Assembly (NCBI GenBank): GCA_029204225.1
Contig: CM055102.1
Span: 32,110,607 to 32,174,606 of the forward strand
Direction: 5' to 3'
Length of the DNA stretch: 64,000 bases
Source: Diphasiastrum complanatum
Lineage: Eukaryota > Streptophyta > Lycopodiopsida > Lycopodiales > Lycopodiaceae
The position numbers and the translations under genes were made by a program. Under the pieces are notes generated by a model that saw only the letters and a list, made by a program, of their open reading frames with translations, was not told the DNA's origin and ran no database searches. Shown one piece after another: positions 43,951 through 56,731 of the stretch (positions within the stretch are counted from its first letter, which is position 1; each line of letters begins with the position of its first letter).

Positions 43951-45933
43951 TCCAGCCAACAAGGTTCTAGCGTTCAGCTCTCTCCAGTGCACAAGGACTC
44001 ACAACGTTCAAGTCCCTCCAGCGCACAAGGACTCATAGGATTTTACCTTCCGTTGTTGTTGATGAGAATGTGGAGAATCGGTGAATAGAAATTATAGTTT
44101 AGAGTTATTGCTAATAATCCATATCTTCTGAAATGTACTTATATTTTACAGTACTTTTGTAGATCAATTTGTGAACACCAATAGTTAGAGTCAGTGAATA
44201 TATATTTTAAAACATGATGATTGCTTCAGTTTTTAGTTTTTGCTGCCGCATCCAAAACTTATGCTTTGTATTTTTACATCAGAGGACTTTACTAGATGAA
44301 TCTAGATCGATTTGTGAATAGCAGTAGTTTTTTTCCTTTGAGGCTGCTATGCAATCCTCCCGAAAACTCTTGGAAATTGATCTACAAATCCAGAATCTGC
44401 CTGCAATCCCACCTCTCGGAACTTGCCTATGGATTTGTGAATCTGTGAAATCCTAGTCATGGAATCCCACAATTTTCAGGAATCATTTGCCTCAATAATC
44501 TACAAATGTGAAAAAATATTGTGAACTGGCAATTCACTAATCCGCCAACTCATTAACTATTGCTATTGTCATGATTATGAATATGTTTCACATTGGCGAC
44601 GACTCTGAATCAGGATACGCAGATGGCAGATCAGTTTTCATGAGTTTTCTACAGGGATGAGATTTTTCCTTGAGGTAGAAAAGATTTTTTGGGACTGGGT
44701 TGGGATCTTAAAAGCGTCCTAAAAAAATTCAATTGAAAAAATGTTAGATATAAAGATACCAAGATCTTGAATGGAAGTTCATCACTTGACATCAGGACTG
44801 TAGAAAAGCTCCTTTTCCGGATTTTGGGACTCTATCATCAGACCTGGAATCTTTGGTTCAGCAGGTTGGATGTGTAACAGCTACAATTCAAGTTGGCACA
44901 GAGGTTGCTTTGAACTGGCTAAATATTTAGAAAAATATACAAGTTCAGATTTTCGAGTTAGATATGGAAGTTTGAAAAAGTCATGTACTGTTGATAAAAA
45001 TCAGCAAGAAAACTGACTGCAGTAGGTTCAAAAATTCCGTTCTCTTGTTGGTATTAGATCCACTTAGGCTCTTTCTCAAAAATGTGTGAACAGATGGCAA
45101 AAGCGTAAAAAGCTTCTTAAAATTGTGTCTGTTGAATAGTTTAAGAGAAATGCTCCATAAAAAACACTACCATGAGGAGACATAAAAGGAGAATCAGACA
45201 CTAACAAAGCTCGTTTAGTACCTTACATCTATGTTTCGAAATCCAAAAAGAAAAAATTTGTGAAACGCGTTCGGAATGTGTTCGGAATGCACGTTTCGTA
45301 TGTGTTCCGAGATGGAACGACATCTTTGTTATGTTGTCAATATGTGAATAATAGTAGCTTTTTGCAATTTTCTTGGAAATTTTGGGCCCCATCTCAAAAC
45401 AAGATACTATTCCCCATGTTCCGAAATGCAGTGTTCCGAAACTCCGAAACACTGTTTTTCAAAAAAATAGAAATTCTTTTGTTAACATCTCCATGTCTCC
45501 AAAGGTCTCAGAGTTGCAAAGAGACACCCACCAAAGTGGTGCTACTACACCCAATGAGAAAGTTTGCTCCTAGTTTAGTCATCAATAATTTTTAAGGGAT
45601 CGTCATTACTAAAGCAAGTTTTTCTTTCAATTAACAATTGTTTTAACACGGAGGATATGTTTAATTGCCAACTCATTAAACTAGATCTTGCCCAAATCTA
45701 AGTCATCACCCTATCAAATTGTATAAAGTACAACCAGATTATCGAAATTCACATCTAATGGTGGTGTACAAAAATCTTACTGACTAGGATTGTATAATTA
45801 CCTCCAAATCTTGCAACTATTGGTCTAAAATAAAATTTTTACCTCCCATTCACTTGTATATGTGCCAAATATTGAGATCTAATATGTCAAAGTAAATTGT
45901 ACCATTTGTCATGAATTTCTTCGATGGAGCACC
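43951..45933. other. No gene seen
   Basis: AT-rich DNA of about 2 kb. Open frames at 45201-45595 overlap on both strands with no motif and no splice context. Nothing is supported. Confidence 0.4.
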
Positions 45934-47303
45934 TCAGGTGATGTAACTTCTCAAGGCCCAACACAATACCCATGCTGCACTGACAAGTTCAAACCATTCT
46001 TGACCAAGCGTAGGATTGACGACACTGAGCATCTTACCCATTGTTGATGACCAGCGGGTGTGAACCATAGCTTCTGCATCCCTCAAAGTTTTGTGGCTCT
46101 TATCTCGTCCCACATTGAACTTTTTCCTCACTTCGCCCAACTCAGCATTTATGTCATTCTGCACAAGACAGCGGGTGCCTAGTTTTACTAAATGCAAGAC
46201 TTCTCACAAACATTTGCAGATAATAGTGCCAAATCCCAAAATTCTTACCTCGTATAGAACATGTGCTAGCATAAAATGAGTTAGTGGATACCACATGTTG
46301 TTGCTCCTCTTGATCTCGATTGCCCTAATCATGTCAACCTCGGCTCACTTTGCTTCCGAAAAATTTCTCTTGAAATATTCAGTTTAGCACTCACATAGCC
46401 TCCTAGCCTAGTCTTAATGACGCCGATCTCATTGAGCCTAAGTTCATAACAACGCTTAGAAGATAGAGCTTCAATATGATGTGAGTCCACGAAGGCAAGG
46501 TTGTCAATATAATTGGTAGATTTTTGTCAAACGTACTTGTTGATACAATTCATGGAAGATAAAAGCATCATATCGGTCTCGGCATCTGGCTCAATAAAAC
46601 TTGCACAAACTTTCTGGTAATATCCCCAGCATAGTCTTCCCGAATGGCCTCCATCCAAGCAGATAAACGATAATTCTCATTCCAACATACAAACATACGC
46701 CCCTGTAGATCCTCTTCACAAGGTCTTTGACCACCACCACTTAACCGGTAGACCTGGTTGTAGATAGAACAAAAAAACCCTTCTCCACTATATAATTGTC
46801 CTGCTTATAAATATCTTTCAATTTCATTCTTTGCTTCCCCAATGTACAAATTGCCTTGTGTGGCAAGATGCGACATAGTAAAATCATGGGAGGAGGGAAA
46901 TCTCGCACCAACCTAAAACATGCGAGTGTAACATAAAACATGTCAAGACGAAATGATATGGGGAATGTACCAATCTCATCCCCAGTTTTCTTACCACCCT
47001 TGGATTTGTCTTCGCCACCATCATGTACTGCAAGCTCATTTTCCTCAATGTGTAGGCTTGCCTCTAGCTCCAAATCATCTGCTAGAACACCTTCTGTAGG
47101 TACTTGTTTACAATCTTAAGTTTGCAAACAATTAGTAGATTAACAACAAGAAAAAATGAAAATTATGGTTGAAGTTAGTCTTATATAACATAAAAAGAAG
47201 AAAATTTACCTCTTCTGCGGGCCTCCATGGTCTTGGCTTTGGTTGCCTTCATGTTCTTCCTAGAAACTACTTTGTTTTCGCTCTTCTTCCGCCCTCTTAC
47301 CAT
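45934..47303 (-). pseudogene. Unknown multi-exon gene, broken
   Basis: The first exon starts M-V-R-G-R-K-K at about 47303 and ends at a GTAAATT donor. The next exon (from about 47105) restores Glu across the junction and encodes an acidic stretch, then F-V-C-W-N-E-N-Y-R-L-S-A-W-M near 46690. Later segments include H-I-E-A-L-S-S-K-R-C-Y-E-L-R-L-N-E and N-M-W-Y-P-L-T-H-F-M-L, ending at a CGAG/GTAAGA donor. The last exon (about 46160-45934) has VHTRWSSTMGKMLSVV. Stops and frame shifts lie between. The T-R-W-S-S segment faintly recalls hAT transposases, but this is not enough to assign it. Confidence 0.35.
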
Positions 47304-47499
47304 GGTTGCAATGTATTTAGAATCTTGGAAAGTATTGTGAATAATTTTTTATCATTAAGATCCAAAATATTCCTTTGATCTTTGGTTAGGAAGACAAGCA
47401 AATCACCAATCTTGCCAATGTAGAAAAACCAACATCTACACTATGAATGAGATGCAAAAGTCTAATAGATCTTTATCAAACATCAATCAAAACATAAAT

Positions 47500-47983
47500 T
47501 AATATTGTTGTCCATACAAAAACAATAAGCTAATGTATTTAACACATGTGGATCTAAAAATAGCATTTAATAAGCATTCTACACATAGAATTGCAAGATA
47601 TCACAAGTATAGTGCACCAATGGATAGTAGAACCCAAGAGAACCATGTATAAGCATGAATGAGATAAGAGAGAGAGAATGCCTTCTCTTTCCACGAGTTA
47701 CATCCTTTTATAACAGGCCCAAACCTAAATTCAAACTCTGGTTTCCCTCCATAATGAGAACCCTACTACTTTTGTGACTAGATTTAATGTATCCACTACT
47801 CAAATTGAATCTCCCAAAACTCTTGTTCTATAGTTTCCCACACTTTCCAAAACTGTTTATTCAAATGCTTTTAGACTAATATAACTTTGAAAAGTCAAAC
47901 TCTAAGTCTAAAATAAAAATTGGCCTCAATTGCCAAATATACAAATATGACTAAAATAGCAAAAATAGTTGAAAATTTTCACA
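47500..47983 (-). mobile_element. 3' LTR of the Copia at 48.0-49.6 kb
   Basis: It ends (plus) TTTTCACA at 47983 beside the polypurine tract GAAGAGGGAG (47993-47984). A minus-strand TATA box TTATAAAAGG lies near 47716-47707. The sequence matches, in reverse orientation, the LTR starting at 63719. The left boundary is approximate. Confidence 0.7.
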
Positions 47984-48059
47984 CTCCCTCTTCAACTAGT
48001 TTAAGCACAGACTTTGAAAACACTCCAAGTGAAGTACTATGCTTCATGAACAAGTCATT

Positions 48060-49551
48060 TCACAATGCTTTGGTGAAGATATCAGCTACACATTCTCTTG
48101 AGGACACATGTTGAAGCTCCACCTCTTTTGCCATGACTTGCTCCCTCACAAAGTGATATGCCACCTCAATATGCTTGCTCCTAGCATGAAAGATAGGATT
48201 GGTTGCCAACCTTTGGGCTGATAGATTGTCACAAAAGATAATTGGGCTCTCTAAAAAATCCAGCAAGTGAAGATCCTTGATCATCCTCTTGATCCTTTCA
48301 TCTACACATGTAGGTTCATCAAAAGAGGTTAGGAAAGCAACATAATCTCTAGAAACTACTTGCTTACCCTTTTCATCGTAAGTGAGCCTTGAAGGCATTT
48401 GTCTTTCCCTTGATGTTATCCTTGGCTTTTGAATTGATGATGTTCCTTCATCATCACCATCCAAAGTAGGATCATTTACATCAACATCAAGAATGTTAGA
48501 TCCATCCACATCACCATCAATAATGCTTGAAGATAATTTTGGAATGTTCCCCTCATCAAAAATGACATCTCTACCAATAATCACTGTATTAGTAGAAGGA
48601 ATGTAAACCTTGTAGGCTTTACTCACCGCACTTTATCCAACAAATATACCTTTGCTTGAAGATGGATCTTCCCTGGTCCTATCATCAAGATTTAGTATTG
48701 ACATATCATGTGCATCCAAAAGTTCTCATAAAGTTCACACTCAGCCTTCTCTTGAATAACATTGAAAAAATGTGTCCTTCCATCCAAAATAGCACTCGGC
48801 CACCTATTGCACAAGAAATTAGCACAAACAAAGCTTGATCCCAAAATGGCTTATCAAGGTTAGCACTTAACCTCATGGCTTTAACACTTTCACATAAAGT
48901 CCTATTCTTTCTCTCGTCCACTCCATTTTGGTGTGGGGTCGTTGGTGTTGTATACTCCTCTTGATCCCATGCTCCTCACAAAAAGCCTTGAACTTGGTAG
49001 ATATGTACTCTCCACTATTGTCACTCCTTAATCACTTGATCCTTGTGAAAAATTGGTTCTCCCTTGTATTATTGGACTTAACAAAGACATCATACACTTA
49101 ATCTTTGCTCTTTAGTAGATAGATCCAACAAAATCTACTAAAATCATCAATGAAAGTTACATACATCTTAGTTCCACTATTGCTAATTGCAGTAATTCCA
49201 TGATATCTGAATGTAGAACTTGAAAAAGCTTTGTAAATCTAGATCTAGATCTAGTATAAGGTAGTCTATGTGACTTTGACAAAGCACAAGACTCACAAAC
49301 ATGATTGATACTTTTTAAGGAACTTGGAAGACCAATCACAACTTGCTTCCTAGCCATTACCTCCAATGAATTGAAGTTGAGGTGTCCCATCATTTTATGC
49401 CAAACCTCTTGAATAGGTATTTGCTCTCTTGCACATCCAACTTGGTTATAGCAATAACACAAGAATCTAGTTTGAACAACTTCCTTGCCTTTTGCCTTTT
49501 GCAATCAAGATATTATTCCTTTTGATCATACAAGCATCTCCAACAAACTCA
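48060..49551 (-). mobile_element. Copia element with RT deleted; integrase tail fused in frame to RNase H
   Basis: Pre-integrase is at 49504-49157 (VWHKMMGHLNFNSLEV). Integrase pieces lie at 49150-48706 (E-R-K-N-R-T-L-C-E, MLFKRRLSVNFMRTFGC). Then comes one continuous 188-codon frame at 48626-48060. It starts in the integrase C-terminal linker (KVYIPSTNTVIIGRDVIFDE), passes the D-E-P-T-C segment that normally precedes RT, and lands directly in RNase H (R-M-I-K-D-L-H-L-L-D, ARSKHIEVAYHFVREQ, ADIFTKAL). The whole RT is absent without breaking the frame. The 5' end is interrupted near 49552. Confidence 0.85.
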
Positions 49552-49552
49552 A

Positions 49553-50945
49553 TGTTAGCAACTATGCTAACAGAGAGAAAATAAGAAAAGAAATAAATAA
49601 AACTCCATGGCATGTATTTTGTAAGACCACGTATGAGTATTTGTCAATAAACTTTAGCCATGGCATGTGTTTTGTAAGTCCATGAGTAGAAGCTTAAATA
49701 ATAATAAAATAGCTTAAACTTAGATTTAGAACTTAGACTTAGAAAACTTAAGATTAGAAATATTTTATCTTAAGTTTGCCTAAGTTAAGAAATTTGAAGT
49801 TCTAAATCCTAAGTTAGAAGTTCTAGAAAGGCTAGAAACAGATTAGTCCCATAAGTTAGTAGACACTTATGGAAGACCCTCCTTGCCATAAAAGGAGAGG
49901 TATTTGCATTGTAAACAACACTTTTGAGATTGGGCTATCTTGCTCTCTATTTTGGAGAATTATCATTCTATTTCATTTGTGTTCCCCTTTGGAAAGGTGC
50001 ATAGCTTGAGGGAAGGTGCTTGGGCCTCCTCTTGCCTCCTTTTCATCAGTTTTATTGTGGCATGTTCATTACTACTTATTTGCTTAGTATTAGTCGCAAT
50101 CTCATTTTATTACCCTTTGGATGTTAATCTAGGATTTAGTTTAATCATCAAGATCAGTCCTCCAGCAGCTCTGTGAATTCTATCTCAGACATTTTATCCG
50201 TTTACTGTCAGAAAATCACATTTTTTTCCATATTCTCTATCTGTCAGTCAAACCTCTCTGTTAGAATTCGCCATCCAGCCTAAGAATTCGTTTTCAAAGA
50301 GCACGATTTCCCTGTCCTACCCGCGAATTCTGAAACTCCAATTTTCTCCCAGAAAATCTAAAAAAATCACTATTCTGACATTCAGAACTCTTTGTCAGAA
50401 TTCGCAAGTATTACAGTTAGAATTATCTGCCTCTCCACGATTTCTCAACCTGTCCACAAATTCTATCACGTCCAGAAAGACCAGTTTTTGTCCTACACTA
50501 TCCATTCTGCAAGCAAACTACCCTTTTGCCAAGTACAGTATTGTCTTGCTCATCTGTATTCTGCAACATGTCTCGTGACTGTGCTGAATCTTCTAATCCG
50601 ACTCCTCTACATATCTGATGAATAAAACTACATTTTTCTATTTTTAGACATTTGTTTATCTAAGACAGAATTCGCGGAGGCCAAAAATGAATCTTGCTCT
50701 ATGAAAAAGAGGTCAAGCAAATTCTATATGAGATGTTGTGAAAAAAATTTCTTCCGAAATGAATGACTTTCGTGGTTTTCTCATAGAAGACTGTTGGTAT
50801 ACCTGATTTGATAGTATCTTGATGGTTGGAACAAGAAAGCACAACAAAAATGTTTCGAAATGGCATGCAGACAATAAAAAGGAAGAAAAACAGTAGAAAA
50901 GACAACAACTAATACATATCAAAATAAAAACAGGGTTCATTGTGC
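49553..50945 (+). other. Unassigned insertion, possible LTR start
   Basis: Copia similarity (to 25760-25790) stops after AACTCAA at 49551, and TGTTAGCAAC begins. A plus-strand CATAAAAGG TATA-like box lies near 49891. This suggests an LTR inserted into the Copia. I cannot find its end, primer site or partner LTR. No gene is supported in the stretch. Confidence 0.3.
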
Positions 50946-50949
50946 TTTC

Positions 50950-53900
50950 TCAGTCGACTCTCATTGACCACAGTGTCGAGGATATCGCCTTGAAGGGTTT
51001 GGAGTTGGACTTATCTAGAGGCAAAGATTTTTTTAATGACGTAAGGTCCTTGGCCAAAAAATTTCAGTTTGCCTTTGAAGGCTTTGGCCTGGTATAGCAA
51101 GACCTTATCTCCAATCTAGAAATCTCTAAGTTTCAATGATCAATCATGCCATGCTTTTCGTCGTCGTTTGTGGACTTGTTGAGCATGGATGCTGATCCTT
51201 CGTGTTTCACAAAGTTGCTCCAGATGGAATAACCTATTTGCTAGATTATGAGGAGTATCAAGCTCAAGGTTATAGGCTACTCGAAGGGAGGGGATATGGA
51301 ATTTCACAGGCATAACGGCTTCTTGGCCATATGTGAGTTGGAAAGGGGTTAAGTCTGTAGCTCGCTTCGGGGTGGTGCGATAAGCCTAGAGAGCAGCATG
51401 GAGTTTGAGTTTTCAATCAGATTGGCTGGATTCGATGGTTTTGGTGAGAATTCCACATAGGATTTTATTGGTGGATTTTGCCTGGTCATTGCAGTGTGGA
51501 TAGTATGGGGAACTTTTGCGATGTACCACAAAAAATTTGGAAAAAGATCTGCTATGACAAAGTTAAAGAAATGTGTACCCCTATCACTGATAAGCTCTAG
51601 AGGACATCCGAACTGAACTATAACCTATTCATAGAGAAATTTGACGGTAGAATGAGCGTCAGCATTGCGAACAACTCTTGCTTCAGCCCATTTGGTGCAA
51701 TGGTCCATAGCTACTATGATGTAACGAGATTGTGTGTGTCGAGCAGCAGGACTAATAGGTCCGACATAATCAATTTCCCATTTCTGGAAAGCTTGATCAG
51801 TGGGTACGTGGTGTAAAGCATGTAGTCTACTTTTTGAAAGTGTTTTGTGTGTTGGCAGACATCACAAGCCTTAGTGTAATTGTGCGTATCCTTGAAGAGC
51901 GTTGGCCACAAAAAATCGGCCAAGAGGATTTTCTTAGCAGTTGTTTCAGAAGAGAAATGGCCGTACCAATACCTTCATGAGTGAGGGAAATTACAGAGGG
52001 TATTTCTCTTTCAGTAAGACATCGTCGGATAATTTCATCTAACCGTTGCTTGTAGAGTTGTCCTGCAATTAAGGTATAAGGTTTAGTTTTGAGGACCAAC
52101 GCACGTTGTTCAGGTTTAGAGAAGGAAGGATCCATCTGCCCTGAAGTTAGATATTCGATAATTTCCTTAGCCTAGACAGGTATAGAGTCAACTTGGAAAA
52201 GGATTGCATCTGGTAAATCATCGTTGACATCTTGATCAGGGGTAGGAAGGTTAGGGATTCGAGATAGATGGTCTGCTAAAAAATGCTAAACTCCCTTACG
52301 AACCATGATCCTAAACTCAAATTCTCACAATAATAGGATCCATCTTGTAATACGACCTATGGTGTAGGTCTTGTTGATGAGGTACAACAGTGCTTGATGA
52401 TCGGTGAAGAACGCAAAGACTTTTCCTAGGAGATAATAGCAAAACTTCTGAACCGCATATACCATTGCCAAGGCTTCGCGTTCGGTAGTGGTATAATTGA
52501 CTTCAGCAGGTATCAATTGTCGACTAAGAAAATGAATTGGGTAGTCCTTTTTGAATTCTCCCGGTTGGGTGAGCACTACTCCAATGGCATACTTGGATGC
52601 ATCGGTATGCACATGGAATTCTTTAGAATAATCAAGAGCCCAAAGGATGGGTGCATCGGTAAGGGCTTCCTTGAGTTGATTAAAGACGACGCGTTGTTCA
52701 TTCGTCCATTTGGAAACTACAACTACTTTGTAGATTAAGTGTGCTTTGTTAGCGAAATAAAAAATAAAGCACCAATAGAAGTTGGCGTGGCCAAGGAAGG
52801 AGTAAACTTCACGTATCGTACACGGTTTCGGTAGATTTTGAATGATAAGGATATTTTCAGGGTTAGTAACAATGCCATTTTGTGAGATAATATGTCCTAA
52901 CACAATACCATGGGTTACCCAAGTCTGACATTTTTCAGGATTAAGAGAGATGCTGAAGCATTGACATTGGATTAAAAAAATTTTGAACACAGACAGATGG
53001 CGTATTTCTTCGGAATGTGCTCCTAAATCGTCCAAGTAAACTTCTAAGGTATCACCCATCTGCTGAGAAAAGGCCGCTTGCATAACACGTTGGAAGGTGC
53101 TAGGAGCATTGCAGAGACCAAAGGACATGACTTTCTAGCAGAAGGTTCCCCATTATGTGGCAAACGCGATTTTGTGTTGATCTTCTTCAGCGATTTGGAT
53201 CATATTGTATCTGCTAAAGCCATCTAAGAAGGAGTAAGCCTCATCTCCTGCTAGATTTTCTAAGATGGATTCTCCGATACGTAATGGAAAATGACCATGT
53301 TCAGTGACGGCGTTAAGTTTTTTAAAATTGACACAGATGCGGAGTTTTTCATTTTTCTTGGGGATGATGACAATTTGGGAGACCCACTCAGTATGCTCAA
53401 TTTCATAGATAAATCCCGCATATTAGAGGCGTTGTAATTCTTCTTTGATCTTGACCTTATAGATGGGATTGCATCTGTATGGACGACTCGCAGTGGGTCT
53501 CGCACCCGGTTTAAGCGGGATACGATGCACAGCTACTTGGGGTGAGACACCTTTCATGTCTTTATAGGTCCAGGCAAAGACATATCAATATTATCATAGG
53601 AGCTTTTCAAGCCGTCTGCGTTGTTTGCGATTGAGATGAGCTCTGATGTGGACAAGATATTCGTTGGTTCCATTTGGCTCACTCAGGGAAAGGGTTATGG
53701 TTTGTGAAGGGCCTTCGTAGGGTGAATTACCAGTTGGCTCACGTTGAGCTTGGGGTAATTGGATTGTGACATCCTCGATTGTATAGTCCTTAAAGTATGC
53801 AGGAACATCATGGGCTGGAGATTCAAGGGGAGCCTTGCCTTTCTCTTGCCGAGATGGTGGGAGTGCTTCCATATAGTTGAGGGTCTGAATATCAGAAATG

Positions 53901-54499
53901 TCCATATCTTCTGGGCAATTCTAAATTCATAAGACATTCTCATCATCAATGAATAAATTGTCTGATTCATTAGTAGGTAGCCATGCAACATTTAGCAGTT
54001 CATCATGGTGTGGAAGAATATCAATAAAATTGATATTGATGATAGGTGTATCCAGATCAGGTAATTGGTCGTGATCGATCGAGAGTGGAGAGGTAAAATT
54101 ATCCTGATGCTGGGCACAGTAATCGGCATTCACACAATCAATGGTAGCTAGACTGTGACTCCAGTTTATGATATCAATAGATTTAACATAATGACCTTTT
54201 TTGTGGCTAGACTGGTATGGCTCAAATACTGAGTTGGTGGTTGAGGATCCCTTGTCATGGATGCATGCAGGTTTGAGTTTACCCATTGAGTCAATGGTGA
54301 CAGAACTGTCACAATTTCCAAAAGTGACTCGGCTTTTGCTCCAGTCATGAACGACTCCTACATTGGTGAGCCACGGACGACCAAGTAGTAATTCATAAGA
54401 ATAGGGATTATTAGGAATATCAAGTACTACAAGATCAACAGAAAACTTGAGACCTCCTAGTTTGATCAATATTGCCGCGATTTCTCGCTTAGCTTGCAT
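50950..54499 (-). pseudogene. Ty3/Gypsy pol: protease, RT, RNase H, integrase
   Basis: Protease-like sequence is at 54499-53927 (S-Y-E-L-L-L-G-R-P-W-L-T-N-V-G-V-V-H-D-W). RT begins near 53480 (VIIPKKNEKLRICVNFKKLN, YSFLDGFSRYNMIQI) and continues at 53128 (MSFGLCNAPSTFQRVMQ, V-Y-L-D-D). RNase H follows to 52325 (FHVHTDASKYAIGVVL, NYTTTEREALAMVYA, F-F-T-D-H-Q-A-L). The integrase zinc-finger part C-D-V-C-Q-H-T-K-H-F-Q-K lies near 51840, and the core runs to about 51000 in broken frames. A G-G-T-F-C-stop near 53140 and other stops inactivate it. No LTRs were identified with confidence. Confidence 0.88.
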
Positions 54500-56128
54500 C
54501 GACGTAAACCCCCTCGTCCTTATTCATGGAATATCATCATGATCTATCTTAAGAATTACACCGAGAAGCTCACCCTAGCCAAGGATATCCTCACCACCTT
54601 GGCTTTGATCTGGCACTTTTCTAGGACCAGCAGAGCGAGAGCCTCATCCGAGCAGCCTACTCCACCTATTCGGATGAGTTCCAAAATTTCTGGATTACAT
54701 CCAAGAGTGGCAGCTATTCTATTATCAACGTCTCTCCTGGGGATCTCCAAAGCATCAACTTTCCTAATCTCAGAGAGACAATCCATGGAAAGGGCACCAG
54801 CTATGATGCCAAGTACTTCACAAAATTTTTGACAGATGACAACAAAACCATTGCCCAACCAACGATGGATCGCTATCCGCCTCATCACGGATCCCCATCT
54901 ACATGCCGCCTCAGAGATCCTCGTCACTGGTCACAGTGCATACCACCAAGATGGATCGCATACCACCGAGCGACCTCTTTTCTCTGACCCTCACTATGGA
55001 CGATCCCACTCAAAATTACAAGTAGGCTGAGAAGGTAGCAGAGAAGCTGTGCGGAGCTCTGAAAGCCCACAAACCAACTACAAATGTGGGTATCTCCTCC
55101 ACATGTTGGTCACCAAACAATTGGGGTCTAGGGCGGCTGCTGCCATCAAGGAGCTGGATGATATTTATCCAAGCACAAAAAAGCGAGCCACCCCCCAACC
55201 GACAGCAAAACCGGTCTCACCAGCCCCACCTACTAAGAAGCAGAAAGGGAAGGCGATCAACACAGAAGCCGATGTCCCACAGGACATTCTATCCAGTGAC
55301 ATCGGGGTGGAATATTTTGAATCTGGAGGGAGCCTTAAACCATCTCAGGTGACAAAGGAGGTCCTAGAGCAGTAGGCGGCCTTACTTCACCAGGCCCAGC
55401 AACGCCGACAAGCAAATCTCCTCTCCATCACTTGCTCTCACACTCCCACCACCACCCCCACCATTTACTGCCACCTCCACACCCTCACTAACTCTCAACA
55501 CGGGCTTCACTTCCACACTTCCACAAACGCCCTCACATGTACAAATCTCCAACGTAGATGATTTTGCATTACAATTACTAACTGCACTTCCATCAACCAC
55601 TGTCACCACTAACCCAATCCAACAATCTCCGCCACGCAGTATCTCCCACCCTCTTGTACCCCTCAATCCACAATCACCCCCACCTGTCTTTCATACACCT
55701 CCGTCTAGTCCTGCTCCTGATTTTCTACCATTCAACCCAATGTCATATCCTAACTACACACACACCCTCCCTGACATTGGTCCTTGGAAGCACTTACCCC
55801 TTGCAGCCCAAAAAGTGGTATGGTTGGTGAATGAGCTTCAATACAATCTATTCGGCACCCTAGGGGGACAGTATACTATGCGGCAATTCGACGATGGTGC
55901 TATGGCGGGCCTTCAGAAAGAAAAAGCAAGGCTGGAGGAGAAAAACAAACAACAGCAGCTGCAGATCCAGAACCTCACAAATTACAATCAACAACAATAG
56001 CAGATGCTAGTCCATCTCCAGAACCAGCTCCAACTGAAGGTATCCAACATGCAGTAAACCATCGAACCCTCAAAGCCGAAAAGGATGAGGCTATAGCAAA
56101 TTCACAAGCAGCACATTCCTGCTGAATT
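54500..56128 (+). pseudogene. Pro-rich, coiled-coil protein, longer copy 2
   Basis: 55506-56128 is the second copy of 6106-6744, with the same conserved LPDIGPW and LFGTLGGQYTM blocks, the coiled coil and the same TAG after N-Y-N-Q-Q-Q. To its left the homologous unit goes on: frames at 54600-55380 include S-Y-S-I-I-N-V-S-P-G-D-L-Q and, at 55049-55375, A-A-A-A-I-K-E-L-D-D-I-Y with a P-T-K-K-Q-K-G-K-A-I-N basic segment, again ended by TAG where CAG is likely. A 22-bp deletion near 55556 and other shifts break it. The family is unknown; gag-like or transposon accessory protein is possible. Confidence 0.45.
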
Positions 56129-56189
56129 CACATGTGTGGGACGCCCTACACATGTATTTTTGATCTTTTAAGTACAATAACACCATAAA

Positions 56190-56731
56190 GATCAGACTAG
56201 CATTGGTTGTCAATAGGAAAGCTGATCATACAAGCAATATTATTGTGTTACAAACAAGATCTGTCAACAAAACATAAGACAAAGCATCATAAATGTCCCT
56301 ACTCGACTAGAGAGAGAAAATAGCAAGTACAAAACTCGTGGAGAGAGAGAGTGCACAAAGAACTTGTCTTCAAATTTGCATTACACACAAATTTCATCAT
56401 TTTCTCAATGAGAATACATCACATATATATAGTCCATGGACTCTTCTCCTACTTTGAGTTGAATTGGAGTTGTGGATCCACCTCTCAAACTATCTAGACT
56501 TATTCAAGCCACCTCACTATGTCTAATTGTGCCACATAGTCTTTTCATGCATTAAATGTGGCATGTAAAGTACAAATGGCAATTCCTATGGTAGCTCGAG
56601 TTTCTACTTCTACCTACCTTGAATATTTTATTCTAAGATGGGTCTTTACTAAGCCAAAAGAGCTCAATTCATCTTTGGCATTTTTAGGACCCATACTCAC
56701 AACATTAGATAGATTTTTCAATATTTTGACA
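56190..56731 (-). mobile_element. 3' LTR of the second copy of the 7.3-kb Copia
   Basis: Matches 6780-7314 closely and ends (plus) TTTTGACA at 56731 beside the same polypurine tract. A 60-bp segment near 56212-56265 is present here but not in copy 1. The left boundary is approximate. Confidence 0.65.

Noticed and set aside
45934-46197. hAT transposase on the strength of T-R-W-S-S
   Set aside because: Only one short motif matches. The hAT dimerisation region and zinc finger are not visible.
55049-55375. A third partner-gene homologue, because K-Q-K-G-K-A-I-N resembles K-Y-K-G-K-G-I-N in the module A gene
   Set aside because: The match is a short, low-complexity basic segment. The rest of the sequence does not align and there is no H3-like gene nearby.
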